Part shown: piece by piece, positions 55,406 to 64,000 of the stretch
Layout: each line of letters starts with the position of its first letter
How positions within the stretch are numbered: the first letter of the stretch is position 1
Origin: JAEUQQ01 sp963697285
GTDB lineage: Bacteria > Acidobacteriota > Vicinamibacteria > Vicinamibacterales > JAFNAJ01
Direction: 5' to 3'
DNA length: 64,000 nt
NCBI GenBank assembly: GCA_963697285.1
Contig: CAVONI010000012.1
Span: forward strand, 744,001 to 808,000
Program-made: the position numbers and the translations under genes
The notes under the pieces: model-generated
What the model was told of the DNA's origin: nothing
Databases searched by the model: none
What the model saw: only the letters and a program-made list of their open reading frames with translations

Positions 55406-56910
55406 CAGGGGTCCCCGAATTCGGCGTGCGTCGTGAACGGCTCGATGACACGTCCGGCCACCATCAGCGCGATCGCCAGGGTGAGCAGCAGCGCCGCCAG
55501 CGACGCACTGTGCGGCAGCGCCAGCCAGGCGCTCACCGCGAGCGACGCCGCGAACGCGGCCTCGGCGACGCGCACCATCCACGCCGTGCGGGATCGCTGG
55601 GTGGCGAATCCCTCGCGGTCGATGCTGGCGGCAAAGCACCAGTGCAGCCGGATCGACACCGCGAGCGTGGCCAGTGCCAGTCCCGCGAAGAACACCACCG
55701 TGCCGGCGGTGCGCACGTCGTCCCAGCGCCTGATGCTCCACAGCGGATAGAGCGTGAGAGTGATCACGGCCGACACGACGTACTGGTGGATGCTCCACCA
55801 GCGCGGCACGGCGGACGACGACGCACGGACGGCGGCAATGGCGTAGGGGGTATCCGTGATGAGGCTCAGCACCGCGACAAGGTCGTGCCCGCTGGCCGGC
55901 CGCCGCGCGGGATCCTTGTCGAGGCACCGCGCAATCAGGGTCCGGACGGGCGCACTGACGCCAACGGCCTCGGGGACGTCCGGCGCCGGCCGGTCGACGA
56001 TGCCGGCCACCGTTGACGCCCAACTCCCCCCGCCAAAGGGATGCCTGCCGGTCAACAGCTCGTACAGGAGGATGCCGAAGTTGAACACGTCGCTGCGGGC
56101 ATCGACCTCGTCACCGCGGATCTGCTCCGGGGAGGCGTAGGCGGGCGTCGCGCGCACCATGCCTGTCTTCGTGTCGCGAGTCTGCGTCAAGGCCGTCCCG
56201 TCGACGTTGCACGCGCGTGCGAGGCCGAAGTCGACCAGCTTCACGGTCCCCTCGGCCGTCACCATCACGTTCTCGGGCTTCAGATCGCGATGGATCACGC
56301 CTGCGCGATGAGCGGCCTCGAGCGCCAGCGCCACCTCGGTGGCCAGCGTCAGCGCGCGTGGGACGCCCACTACTTCGCCGGCCTCGAGCAGGGCGCGGAG
56401 GGTTCGACCGTTGACGAACTCCGACACCACAAACAACTCGTCGCCCGAGTCCACGAGCGCGTAGGTGGCTGCAATGTGGGGGTGCTGGATCGACGCGGCC
56501 AGGCGCGCCTCGCGTGCGAGACGCTTGCGGCGCTCGGGATCGGCCGCCATGTCAGGCGGGAGCATCTTGAGGGCAACCGGCCGCTCGAGTTGCGTGTCCC
56601 ACGCGGCCAGGACGATACCCTCTCCTCCCCCGCCGGCCTTGTGCGTCACACGGTAGGGACCGACGGTCTTGCCGATCAGGTGATCGACCGAGGCGTCGAG
56701 TGTCGCCGGCGGCGCTGCTCCAACACTCGCCGGCGACTCGAGGTACTCACTCTCGTCGTGCGCGGCGAGCAGGCGCATCACCTCGGCCGCGTCGCGGGGC
56801 TCGCCCTCGCAGGCGTCGGCGACGAATCGTGACCGTGACTCCGGTGAAAGCTCCAGCGCGGCGGCGAAGATGCCGCTGATTCGCCGCCAGCGCGCCACGT
56901 CCGTCGTCAT
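55405..56910 (-). CDS. Membrane-anchored serine/threonine protein kinase
   Basis: The N-terminal 70 residues are a helical region common to sigma-linked acidobacterial kinases (FAAALELSPESRSRFVADAC). The kinase domain has a glycine loop GGGGEGIV, catalytic Lys in PVALKMLPPD, VIHRDLKPENVMVT, LVDFGLAR and ATPAYASPEQIRG. After it come several membrane segments (YVVSAVITLTLYPLW, TVVFFAGLALATLAVSI and LAALLLTLAIALMVAGRVI) instead of the usual extracellular sensor. It overlaps the sigma factor gene by 4 bp (ATGA), so both are translated together and probably form a signalling unit. Confidence 0.9.
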   Translation of the reverse strand: MTTDVARWRRISGIFAAALELSPESRSRFVADACEGEPRDAAEVMRLLAAHDESEYLESPASVGAAPPATLDASVDHLIGKTVGPYRVTHKAGGGGEGIVLAAWDTQLERPVALKMLPPDMAADPERRKRLAREARLAASIQHPHIAATYALVDSGDELFVVSEFVNGRTLRALLEAGEVVGVPRALTLATEVALALEAAHRAGVIHRDLKPENVMVTAEGTVKLVDFGLARACNVDGTALTQTRDTKTGMVRATPAYASPEQIRGDEVDARSDVFNFGILLYELLTGRHPFGGGSWASTVAGIVDRPAPDVPEAVGVSAPVRTLIARCLDKDPARRPASGHDLVAVLSLITDTPYAIAAVRASSSAVPRWWSIHQYVVSAVITLTLYPLWSIRRWDDVRTAGTVVFFAGLALATLAVSIRLHWCFAASIDREGFATQRSRTAWMVRVAEAAFAASLAVSAWLALPHSASLAALLLTLAIALMVAGRVIEPFTTHAEFGDP

Positions 56911-57494
56911 GACGGAGGCCTCGCTGTCAGCGCGTCGGCCAGCCACGCGCGCGCCAATGCCCATCCCCGTTTCACGGTCGCCGGCGACGTGCCGGTGACC
57001 TCGGCGACTTCCTCGATCGTCAGGCCGCCGAAGTAGCGGAGTTCCACCAGGCGCGCCCGTGCAGGATCCACGGCTGCCAGCCGGGTGAGCGCCTCGTCGA
57101 GATCCTCGAGATCGACGTCCACGGCCGGTGCGGTGGGCGCCAGGTGATCCTCGAGCGTGATGCGATGCAGGGCGCCGCCGCGCTTGGCGGCATGGCGGCG
57201 GCGGGCACGCTCCACGAGGATCTGCCGCATCGAGTTGGCGGCAATCGCACAGAAGTGGGCGCGGTTCTGCCAGTCGACGTGCTGCTCGCGCATGAGTCGC
57301 AGGTAGGCTTCGTGGACCAGCGCGGTGGCCTGCAGCGTCTGCCCGGGGCGCTCGCGGCGGATAAAGGAGCCGGCCACCCGGCGCAACTCGTCGTAGACGA
57401 GCGGCAGCAAGGCATCGACGGCGTCGGCGTGGCCGCGGCGGGCCGCTGCGAGCAACTGCGTCAGGTGGGCGGGGTCGGGTCGCGATTCGGTCAC
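56907..57494 (-). CDS. ECF-type RNA polymerase sigma factor (TIGR02999-like)
   Basis: A sigma-70-like factor of about 195 residues. PLVYDELRRVAGSFIRRERP is region 2 and is typical of TIGR02999; FGGLTIEEVAEVTGTSPATV is the region-4 helix-turn-helix. There is no anti-sigma gene nearby; instead the serine/threonine kinase follows. This arrangement is common in Acidobacteriota and Planctomycetes, where the kinase is thought to control sigma activity. GTG at 57494 gives a family-typical N-terminus; ATG at 57554 or 57569 are longer options. Confidence 0.88.
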   Translation of the reverse strand: MTESRPDPAHLTQLLAAARRGHADAVDALLPLVYDELRRVAGSFIRRERPGQTLQATALVHEAYLRLMREQHVDWQNRAHFCAIAANSMRQILVERARRRHAAKRGGALHRITLEDHLAPTAPAVDVDLEDLDEALTRLAAVDPARARLVELRYFGGLTIEEVAEVTGTSPATVKRGWALARAWLADALTARPPS

Positions 57495-57675
57495 GGCAGC
57501 AGCCCCGATCGGGGAACGCGCGCCCGCGGTCCAGGCGACCCTGCCGGGTTCCATACGCAGGCGGCTCATCTGCCACTTTATCGCAGAAGCAGCCCGCGCG
57601 TGCACGTGGAAGCACGGCCGATGCACACGCGCGGCGTCGCGCGCGACAGGTGGATCCGCGTATGCTGCTTCGTGG

Positions 57676-58755
57676 ATGACGCCACCTGATCTGCGCACGC
57701 TCGGCTGGAACGCCCACTGGGAGGCGGCCTTCGCCGCCTTCGCTGCCGACGGTTTCGTGCCGGCGCGCGTCGGCCTCGAACACCAGCACATCTACAGCGT
57801 GTTCACGGGCCATGACGAGATCCTGGCGACCGTCGCCGGCCGCCTCCGCCATCGCGCAACGAGCAAGCAGGAGTTCCCCGCGGTCGGCGACTGGGTCGCG
57901 CTCAAGCCGCGTCCCGACGCGCGGGCGCGCGCCACGATCCACGCCGTGTTGCCGCGCAAGAGCCGGTTCTCGCGCAAGTCGGCGGGCGACGTCACCGAAG
58001 AGCAGGTCGTCGCGGCCAACGTCGACATCGTGTTCCTGATGAGCGGCCTCGACCACGACTTCAACGTGCGCCGGATCGAGCGCTACCTGATCACGGCGTG
58101 GGATGGCGGCGCGACACCGGTCATCATCCTGAACAAGGCCGACGTGTGCGACGACGTGCCGGCGCGCGTCGCCGAGGTCGAAGCCATCGCCAACGGCGCG
58201 CCCATCCACGCGATCAGCTCGCTCGGCGGCGCCGGCCTCGCGACGTTGGAGCCCTACCTGGCCGTCGGGGTCACCGTGGCGCTGCTGGGCTCGTCAGGCG
58301 TCGGCAAGTCGACGCTGATCAACACCCTGGTCGGCAACGAGCGCCTGCGGACGTTCGTCGTGCGCGAGCGCGACAGCCACGGCCGGCACACGACGACGAA
58401 TCGCGAACTGGTCGTGCTGCCCCAGGGCGGCCTGCTCATCGACACGCCCGGGATGCGCGAGTTGCAGCTGTGGGAGGGCAGCGGAACGATGTCGGACGTC
58501 TTCGACGACATCGCGTCGATCGCCGCCACGTGCCACTACCGCGACTGCCGGCACGACACCGAGCCGACCTGCGCCGTCAAGGACGCCGTCGCCCGCGGCG
58601 AGTTGTCTGAAGCGCGCCTCGACAGCTACCGTCGCCTGCAGGCAGAGTCACGTCACCTCGAGGCCAAGGTCGACGAGCGCGCTGAACAGCAGGAGAAGCG
58701 CAAGCAGAAGGTGCTCAGCAAGAACATCAAGAGGCTCACGTCGAAGCGCCTCTAG
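57676..58755 (+). CDS. rsgA: Ribosome small subunit-dependent GTPase A
   Basis: RsgA is a circularly permuted GTPase that assists late 30S maturation. An OB-fold domain comes first (PAVGDWVALKPRPDARARAT), then the permuted G motifs: G4 ILNKADV, G1 GSSGVGKSTLINTL and G3 DTPGM. The zinc knuckle is CHYRDCRHDTEPTC. The chain ends in a basic tail (KQKVLSKNIKRLTSKRL). Length 359 is normal. The start lies about 180 bp from the divergent sigma factor. Confidence 0.93.
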   Translation: MTPPDLRTLGWNAHWEAAFAAFAADGFVPARVGLEHQHIYSVFTGHDEILATVAGRLRHRATSKQEFPAVGDWVALKPRPDARARATIHAVLPRKSRFSRKSAGDVTEEQVVAANVDIVFLMSGLDHDFNVRRIERYLITAWDGGATPVIILNKADVCDDVPARVAEVEAIANGAPIHAISSLGGAGLATLEPYLAVGVTVALLGSSGVGKSTLINTLVGNERLRTFVVRERDSHGRHTTTNRELVVLPQGGLLIDTPGMRELQLWEGSGTMSDVFDDIASIAATCHYRDCRHDTEPTCAVKDAVARGELSEARLDSYRRLQAESRHLEAKVDERAEQQEKRKQKVLSKNIKRLTSKRL

Positions 58756-58761
58756 CCCGCC

Positions 58762-61584
58762 ATGACCCCGTCTCTCGTCTCAGACCTCCACGCGCTCGCC
58801 GGCGCACGCGCGCTCACCCGCCGCATCGACCGCATCGCCTTCGCATCAGACGCCAGCTTCTACCAGCTCGAACCGCAGGCGGTCGTCCTCACCGCGTCAG
58901 AAGACGAGGTCAGGCGGCTGTTCGCGATCAGCCGCGCGCATCGTATTCCGCTGACGTTCCGGGCCGCGGGCACGAGCCTGTCGGGACAGTCGATCACCGA
59001 CGGCATCCTCGTCGAGGCCCGGCGGCACTGGTCGCAGATCGTCGTCGAGGCGGGCGGTGCCCGCGTGCGTGTGCAACCCGGTGCGATCGGCTCACACGTG
59101 AACGCGCGCCTCGCGCCCTTCGGCGCGAAGATCGGACCCGATCCCTCGTCGATCGCGGCGTGCGCGATGGGCGGCATCCTGGCGAACAACGCGAGCGGCA
59201 TCTGCTGCGGCGTCGCCCAGAACGCGTATCACACGCTGGCGTCGCTGCGGTGCATCCTGCCGTCGGGCACGGTGATCGACACGGGTGATCTGGCCGAGGC
59301 CGATGCACGGCTGCGAGCCCAGGAGCCGCAGCTCTGGTCGGGGCTGGCGCGACTGCGCGACCGGGTCAGGAGCGACGCGGCGCTCGCGGCGCGCATCCGC
59401 GCGAAGTACCGCATCAAGAACACGACCGGGTACGGCCTGAACGCCTTCCTGGATCACGACGTGCCGGCAGACATCCTGCAGCACCTGCTGATTGGATCCG
59501 AAGGCACGCTGGGATTCATCGCCGAGGCCGTGCTGCACACCGTGCCCGACCTCCCGGTGAAGTACACGGGGATGCTCTACTTCGCCGACGTGTTCGCCGC
59601 CAGCGCGGCGGTGCCGGCGCTGGCGCAGGCCGACGCCAGGGCCGTCGAGTTGATGGACCGCGCGTCGCTGTCATCCATCGCGCTCGCGCCGGAGGCGCCG
59701 CCGCTCATCGCCACGCTGCCCGCCGGCGCCGCGGCGCTGCTGGTCGAATTCCAGGCCGCCGACGCGGCGTCCCGGAGCGAGCTCGAGACGCGCGCGGCAG
59801 ACACGTGCGCCGGCCTCCGCCTGCTGATGCCGGCGCAGTTCACCCACGACACCCGGGAGCAACTCGGCCTGTGGAAGCTGCGGAAGGGGCTGTTCACCTC
59901 GGTCGGCGCCGTCCGCGCGTCGGGGACGACGGTCATCATCGAAGACGTGGCCTTTCCGGGTGATCGCCTCGCCGAGGCGACCAGCGACCTGCACGCCCTC
60001 TTCCCGCGGCACGGGTACGACCGCAGCATCATCTTCGGCCACGCGAAGGACGGCAACCTGCACTTCGTCATCACGCAGTCGTTCAACGACGCGGCGGCCA
60101 TCGATCGCTACGCCCGCTTCATCGACGAGGTCGTCGAGATGGTCGTGGTGCGTCACGACGGATCGCTGAAGGCCGAACACGGTACGGGCCGCAACATGGC
60201 GCCATTCGTCGAGACCGAGTGGGGGCCCGAGGCGATGGCGATCATGCGCGAGCTGAAGGCACTGATCGACCCGGATCACCTGCTCAACCCCGGGGTGATC
60301 CTCAACGACGATCCGCGGGCGCACCTCGCGAACCTCAAGGCGCTGCCGTCGATCCCCACGCAGGCCGATGCCTGCATCGAGTGCGGCTACTGCGAAGGCG
60401 TGTGCCCGAGCCGGCATCACACGCTCACGCCGCGGCAGCGCATCGTCGTCGAACGCGCGCTCGAACGCCTGTCGGCCGCCGGCGATCGCGAGGCGCTCGC
60501 CGACCTGGCAGGCGATGTGGAGCACGATGTCGTCGACACGTGCGCGGCCGACAGCCTCTGCTCGACGCAGTGCCCGGTCCTCATCGACACGGGGTCGCTC
60601 GTGAAGCACCTGCGCCACGAACACCATGGCCGCACCGCCAGGACCCTCGCCGCGTGGACGGCCACGCATTTCGACCTGGCCGAATCCGCCGTCGGCGTGG
60701 CGCTGCGCGCGGGTCACCTCGCGGCGCGCGTGATTGGCGACGAGGGCGTGCGCGCGATCTCGCGCCTTGGCGGCAAGGGCGGCGCCCAGTGGATCGCGCC
60801 CATGCCTCGTGCCGCGCGGCCCATGCGCACCGGCGGCGATCCCGGACACGCCGAGGTCGTCTTCGTCACCTCGTGCATCACGCGGAACATGGGCGAGGCC
60901 GTGCCGGAAGGCGATGCACTACGTGAGCCGATGGCATCGACGGCCGAGTTGTTCATGACGCTCTGCGCGCGGGCACACGTCGAGGTGTTCGTGCCCGATG
61001 CCACCGGCACCTGCTGCGGCGTGCCGTTCTCGTCGAAGGGCTTCACCGAGGCGCACGAGATCGCACGCGTGCGACTGCGGCGACAGCTCGACACGTGGTC
61101 GCGCCACGGGGTTGTGCCGGTCGTGCTCGACACGAGCCCGTGTGCGCACGGCGTGAAGCACGACCTCGTCTCGTCTGCAGACGTGGGTGCCGCTTCGCTG
61201 CAGGTGCTCGATGTCGTGGAGTACGTCCACGACGTCCTGCTGCCGCGGCTGGCGATCACGCGTCCCCTGGGCACGGTGTACGTGCATCCTGTGTGCTCGC
61301 AGACGGTTGATGGCATCGCCGGCAAGGTACACGCGCTTGCGCAGGCCTGCGCCGCACGCGTCGAGGCACCGCTCGACGGCCAGTGCTGCGGCATGGCGGG
61401 CGACCGCGGGTTCTCGCATCCCGCTCTGACGGCGTCGGCCACGGCGCCGCTCGTCGCGGCGATGCGCGGCCAGTCGTGCGACGGCGCCTTCGTCAGCAGC
61501 CAGACCTGCAGCATCGCCCTCGCACGCGCCACGGGACGCCGATGGGAACCGCTGCTGGCACTGGTCGAACGGGCGACCCGGTGA
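58762..61584 (+). CDS. FAD-linked oxidase fused to Fe-S/CCG domains (D-lactate dehydrogenase-like)
   Basis: A 940-residue fusion. The N-terminal FAD-binding half has TFRAAGTSLSGQSITDGI and PDPSSIAACAMGGILANNAS, with the substrate-domain signatures VIIEDVAFPGDRLAEA and LKAEHGTGRNMAPFVETEWG. A 4Fe-4S region follows (CIECGYCEGVCPS and CAADSLCSTQCPV), then two CCG domains (TGTCCGVPFSSKGF and DGQCCGMAGDRGF), as in GlpC. It matches the single-chain membrane-associated D-lactate or glycolate-type dehydrogenases that pass electrons to quinone. It starts 6 bp after rsgA. Substrate is uncertain: D-lactate, glycolate or D-2-hydroxyglutarate. Confidence 0.9.
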   Translation: MTPSLVSDLHALAGARALTRRIDRIAFASDASFYQLEPQAVVLTASEDEVRRLFAISRAHRIPLTFRAAGTSLSGQSITDGILVEARRHWSQIVVEAGGARVRVQPGAIGSHVNARLAPFGAKIGPDPSSIAACAMGGILANNASGICCGVAQNAYHTLASLRCILPSGTVIDTGDLAEADARLRAQEPQLWSGLARLRDRVRSDAALAARIRAKYRIKNTTGYGLNAFLDHDVPADILQHLLIGSEGTLGFIAEAVLHTVPDLPVKYTGMLYFADVFAASAAVPALAQADARAVELMDRASLSSIALAPEAPPLIATLPAGAAALLVEFQAADAASRSELETRAADTCAGLRLLMPAQFTHDTREQLGLWKLRKGLFTSVGAVRASGTTVIIEDVAFPGDRLAEATSDLHALFPRHGYDRSIIFGHAKDGNLHFVITQSFNDAAAIDRYARFIDEVVEMVVVRHDGSLKAEHGTGRNMAPFVETEWGPEAMAIMRELKALIDPDHLLNPGVILNDDPRAHLANLKALPSIPTQADACIECGYCEGVCPSRHHTLTPRQRIVVERALERLSAAGDREALADLAGDVEHDVVDTCAADSLCSTQCPVLIDTGSLVKHLRHEHHGRTARTLAAWTATHFDLAESAVGVALRAGHLAARVIGDEGVRAISRLGGKGGAQWIAPMPRAARPMRTGGDPGHAEVVFVTSCITRNMGEAVPEGDALREPMASTAELFMTLCARAHVEVFVPDATGTCCGVPFSSKGFTEAHEIARVRLRRQLDTWSRHGVVPVVLDTSPCAHGVKHDLVSSADVGAASLQVLDVVEYVHDVLLPRLAITRPLGTVYVHPVCSQTVDGIAGKVHALAQACAARVEAPLDGQCCGMAGDRGFSHPALTASATAPLVAAMRGQSCDGAFVSSQTCSIALARATGRRWEPLLALVERATR

Positions 61585-61614
61585 GCGTCGACGGGATCGG
61601 CGCCGGTTCGTGCC

Positions 61615-61980
61615 CGGGCCGCGCGGGGGCGCGGCCCCTACACCCGCACGGGCAGATCCGGGGAGGGCGCGCACGGGGCCGGGATCCGGGCCGCGCGGGG
61701 GCGCGGCCCCTACACCCGGCAACGGGGCGATCCGGGGACGGCGCGCACGGGGCCGGGAGCCGGGCCGCGCGGGGGCGCGGCCCCTACACCCGACAACGGG
61801 GGGCGATCCGGGGAGGGCGCGCACGGGGCCGGGATCCGGGCCGCACGGGGGCGCGGCCCCTACACCCGCGCGGGCAGACCCGGGGAGGGCGCGCGCGGGT
61901 CGCGTGGGGCGCGCCACGCGGGCGACGTGGATTCCATCAGGATTGGTGTAGGGGCCGCGCCCCTGCGCGGCCCGGACGCC
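61615..61980. repeat. GGGCCGCG tandem array, four copies plus one inverted copy
   Basis: The hairpin GGCCGCGCGGGGGCGCGGCC, followed by CCTACACCCG, recurs at about 61617, 61688, 61763 and 61843 with spacers of about 45 bp that also match (ATCCGGGGAGGGCGCGCACG). An inverted copy, GTAGGGGCCGCGCCCCTGCG, sits at about 61947. The array fills the 467-bp gap between the dehydrogenase and the M28 peptidase. It is too GC-rich and its unit too hairpin-like for a CRISPR. Confidence 0.85.
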
Positions 61981-62051
61981 GATCATTCGGCGCCTGGACG
62001 CCAATTGTCGTGAGGTTTGTTCGTGAAGCACTCAACCGGGAGCCGTCAAAC

Positions 62052-63458
62052 ATGCGTCGTCTGATTTCGTCCGTTCTTGTTTCCGCCGCCGGGGTCGTGG
62101 CGGCCGTCGCACATCTGTCAGCGCAGTCGGCCCCGTCGAACGCGTGGCTCGACGCCTATCGCGCGCCGGCCAGCCAGTTGATTGGCGCGGCACTCGCCGA
62201 CCAGGCGGCGTTCGAGAAGCTCGCGTACCTCGGTGACACCTTCGGATCGCGCCTGAGCGGATCGCGTGGGCTGGAACTCGCCATCGAGTGGGCGCAGGCC
62301 GAGATGAAGCGCGAAGGTCTCGAGAACGTCAGGGCCGAACCGGTCATGGTGCCCAGGTGGGTGCGGGGCAAGGAGTCGCTGGTGCTGCTCGATCCGCTCG
62401 AGCGTCCGCTGGTCATGCTCGGGCTCGGCAACTCGATCGGCACGCCTGCCGCGGGGATCACGGCCGACGCGATCGTCGTGTCGTCGTACGACGAACTCGA
62501 GCGGCGCGCGGCCGAGGTCAAGGGCAAGATCGTCGTGTTCAACGTGCCGTTCACGAACTACGGCGAGACCGTGCAGTACCGCGGCGGCGGCGCCTCGCGC
62601 GCCGCGAAGCTCGGTGCGGTTGCCATGCTCCTGCGCTCCGTGGGCCCGATCGGTCTCCGCACGCCCCACACCGGCGGGCTGAACTACGACGAGACCCTGC
62701 CGAAGATCCCCGCCGCCGCCATCAGCGCCGAAGACGCCGCCACGCTCGCGCGCCTGCACGCCCGCAAGCAGTCCACGCGGATGCGCCTGATGATGGAAGC
62801 GCGCTTCGAGCCCGATGCGCAGTCGTACAACGTGATCGGCGAGATCCGCGGGCGCGAGACGCCCGACGAGGTCGTCGTCGTCTCGGGCCACTTCGATTCC
62901 TGGGACACCGGCAACGGGATGATGGACGACGGCGGCGGCTGCATCGCCGCGTGGGAAGCGGTGCGGTTGATGTTGAAGCTGAACCTGCGGCCCCGCCGCA
63001 CGGTGCGCGTCGTGCTCTACACCAACGAGGAGAACGGACTGCGGGGCGGCACGGCGTATCGCGACCAGCACAAGGACGAACTCGCCCGCCACGTGATGAT
63101 GCTCGAATCCGACTCCGGCGTGTTCCGTCCCCTCGGCGTCGGCTTCAGCGGCAGCGCGCGTGCCCGCGCCACCGTCCAGCAGGTTGCGACGCTGCTCACG
63201 GGCATCGACGCGCATCGCGTGGCCGACAGCGGCGGCGGGGCCGACATCGGGCCGAGCGTGCGCGCCGCGCAGATCCCCAGCATGTCACTCGAGGTCGACG
63301 GCTCCGAGTACTTCACGTATCACCACACGCCGGCCGATACGCTCGAGCGCCTCAACCCGCAGGATGTCGCCAAGGGCGTGGCGACCATCGCGGTCATGTC
63401 GTACGTGATTGCCGACTTGCCCGAACGGCTGCCGGTCGATGCAGGCAGCCCGCGGTAG
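62052..63458 (+). CDS. Exported M28 family metallopeptidase (carboxypeptidase Q-like)
   Basis: A signal peptide (LISSVLVSAAGVVAAVAHLS) leads a 468-residue zinc peptidase. A PA domain (VKGKIVVFNVPFTNYG and RAAKLGAVAMLLRSV) is inserted before the catalytic part. Zinc ligands are in VSGHFDSWDTGNGMMDDGGG, the catalytic glutamates in YTNEENGLRGG and later ligands in LESDSGVFRP and YHHTPADTLERL. It matches plasma glutamate carboxypeptidase-like proteins, which cleave small peptides outside the cytoplasm. ATG 62052 has CGGGAG upstream. Confidence 0.9.
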   Translation: MRRLISSVLVSAAGVVAAVAHLSAQSAPSNAWLDAYRAPASQLIGAALADQAAFEKLAYLGDTFGSRLSGSRGLELAIEWAQAEMKREGLENVRAEPVMVPRWVRGKESLVLLDPLERPLVMLGLGNSIGTPAAGITADAIVVSSYDELERRAAEVKGKIVVFNVPFTNYGETVQYRGGGASRAAKLGAVAMLLRSVGPIGLRTPHTGGLNYDETLPKIPAAAISAEDAATLARLHARKQSTRMRLMMEARFEPDAQSYNVIGEIRGRETPDEVVVVSGHFDSWDTGNGMMDDGGGCIAAWEAVRLMLKLNLRPRRTVRVVLYTNEENGLRGGTAYRDQHKDELARHVMMLESDSGVFRPLGVGFSGSARARATVQQVATLLTGIDAHRVADSGGGADIGPSVRAAQIPSMSLEVDGSEYFTYHHTPADTLERLNPQDVAKGVATIAVMSYVIADLPERLPVDAGSPR

Positions 63459-63509
63459 GAAGCGGATCACCCGCGACGCACGCGACGCGTGCGCGCTGCG
63501 GCGGCGTGC

Positions 63510-64000
63510 TTACGGACGTCGCCGCGGCGGCGCCGCGGCGCGGCGCTGCGCCGTCAGCGCCTTCGGTTGCATCACCACGTGCAGGCGGCTCGGGGTGGTG
63601 AGGCCGACGAGCACCGTGTAGTTCTGTTCGCCCCACCGCGCGTGGCGGAACGTCACCTCGTGCATCCCGAGGGCGATCGCCAGGTTCGTCAGGGGCGTCA
63701 GCCCGATCGGCCGACCATCGAGGTAGACGTCAGTGGTCGTGTCGGCCGTGATGTTGAGCACGCCGTTCGGCGGGGTCACGACCAGGGTCGTCACCCTGCC
63801 TGCCTTGACGTCGATCTCGCGCACTTCCTCGAATCCCAGTTCGTAGTTGGAGAGCGAGAGACGTTTCATCCCCGCCCCGACGGCGAGGCGTCCGTTCCGC
63901 AGTTCGCCCAGCGGTTGGTCGCCGTCGTGCACGCGCAGCGGAATCGGCGACGAGATCTCGACAAGACCCGAGAGCGGGATGTCGATCGCAGCGACCTGCT
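63510..64000 (-). CDS. PEGA-domain protein, C-terminal part (runs off the window)
   Basis: The frame is open through position 64000, so the N-terminus lies outside. The visible ~163 residues end in a PEGA domain: VLNITADTTTDVYLDGRPIG, LTNLAIALGMHEVTFRHARW and a late strand, followed by an Arg/Pro/Ala-rich tail. PEGA domains are small beta-sandwiches in surface or lipoprotein proteins, often fused to a kinase or TPR region. What precedes it here (LSGLVEISSPIPLRVHDGDQ) is beta-rich and unassigned. Confidence 0.75.
   Translation of the reverse strand, partial: QVAAIDIPLSGLVEISSPIPLRVHDGDQPLGELRNGRLAVGAGMKRLSLSNYELGFEEVREIDVKAGRVTTLVVTPPNGVLNITADTTTDVYLDGRPIGLTPLTNLAIALGMHEVTFRHARWGEQNYTVLVGLTTPSRLHVVMQPKALTAQRRAAAPPRRRP

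Noticed and set aside
61617..61950. CRISPR array
   Set aside because: The repeats are hairpins of extreme GC content, the spacers between them are themselves nearly identical, and no cas gene is present.
61606..61960. Gly/Arg/Pro-rich open frame
   Set aside because: It is generated by the tandem GGGCCGCG repeat.
1..64000. tRNA, rRNA, integrase, IS transposase or phage genes
   Set aside because: No tRNA-like cloverleaf, rRNA sequence, or recombinase/transposase motif was recognised in either strand; the palindromes are the only mobile-element-like signal.

Overview
The window is about 68% G+C by eye and reads as a chromosomal segment of an Acidobacteriota bacterium, most likely of the Vicinamibacteria type. 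This is an inference from gene content: two VWFA-related exported proteins of the acidobacterial type, a TIGR02999-like sigma factor paired with a serine/threonine kinase, an S10 carboxypeptidase, an M28 peptidase and a PEGA-domain protein, all at very high G+C. No rRNA, tRNA, integrase, transposase or CRISPR array was found.

Layout. 0-5.3 kb: an exported metallo-beta-lactamase-fold protein, a TPR protein and a TMEM62-like metallophosphoesterase with Ig-like domains, separated by dispersed repeats. 5.3-9.7 kb (minus strand): a candidate SAM riboswitch, metK, a MoxR-type AAA+ ATPase and a DUF2201-like metallopeptidase/VWA protein. 10-18.8 kb (plus): a sigma-54 activator, then a tightly packed run of a degenerate receiver protein, a glycine-zipper protein, a zinc-ribbon protein, an unknown protein, a subtilisin-like protease and a large metallophosphoesterase. 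19.2-20.7 kb: a 103-residue protein with an internal repeat, followed by a radical SAM/SPASM enzyme. 20.8-30.2 kb: VWFA proteins, an S10 peptidase, an ArsN2-like acetyltransferase, an FHA-GAF-SpoIIE phosphatase, a threonine dehydratase-like enzyme, a lysozyme-inhibitor-like exported protein and a LSDAT/SLOG protein. 30.4-36.9 kb: a compact operon of a PqqD-like protein, two GT2 glycosyltransferases, a beta-propeller-like protein, a polysaccharide deacetylase, an HprK-like kinase and a nucleotidyltransferase. 37-64 kb: mostly housekeeping (Tex, EttA, DinB, RNA-binding protein, ABC exporter, tandem cyclophilin, Ppk1, sigma factor and kinase, RsgA, FAD/Fe-S dehydrogenase, M28 peptidase) plus a gingipain-like protein.

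How genes may work together. The 30.4-36.9 kb operon holds the tailoring half of a lasso-peptide or HprK-related RiPP locus (carrier, kinase, nucleotidyltransferase, glycosyltransferases) without a visible cyclase, leader protease or precursor. The 19.2-20.7 kb pair looks like a small substrate and its radical SAM maturase. The 11.3-18.8 kb operon joins a protease, a phosphoesterase and several unknown proteins behind a sigma-54 activator and is the least explained set. These three are the best candidates for undescribed biology.

Caveat. At least eleven genes carry single-base frameshifts, most of them extra G or C in short homopolymers and most of them in the first 19 kb. Reading frames resume with intact family motifs, so I regard most as assembly errors and annotate each gene as one interrupted CDS; genuine decay cannot be excluded. 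Repeat families also recur between genes: a GGGGTC palindrome, a ~170-bp element and a GGGCCGCG element.
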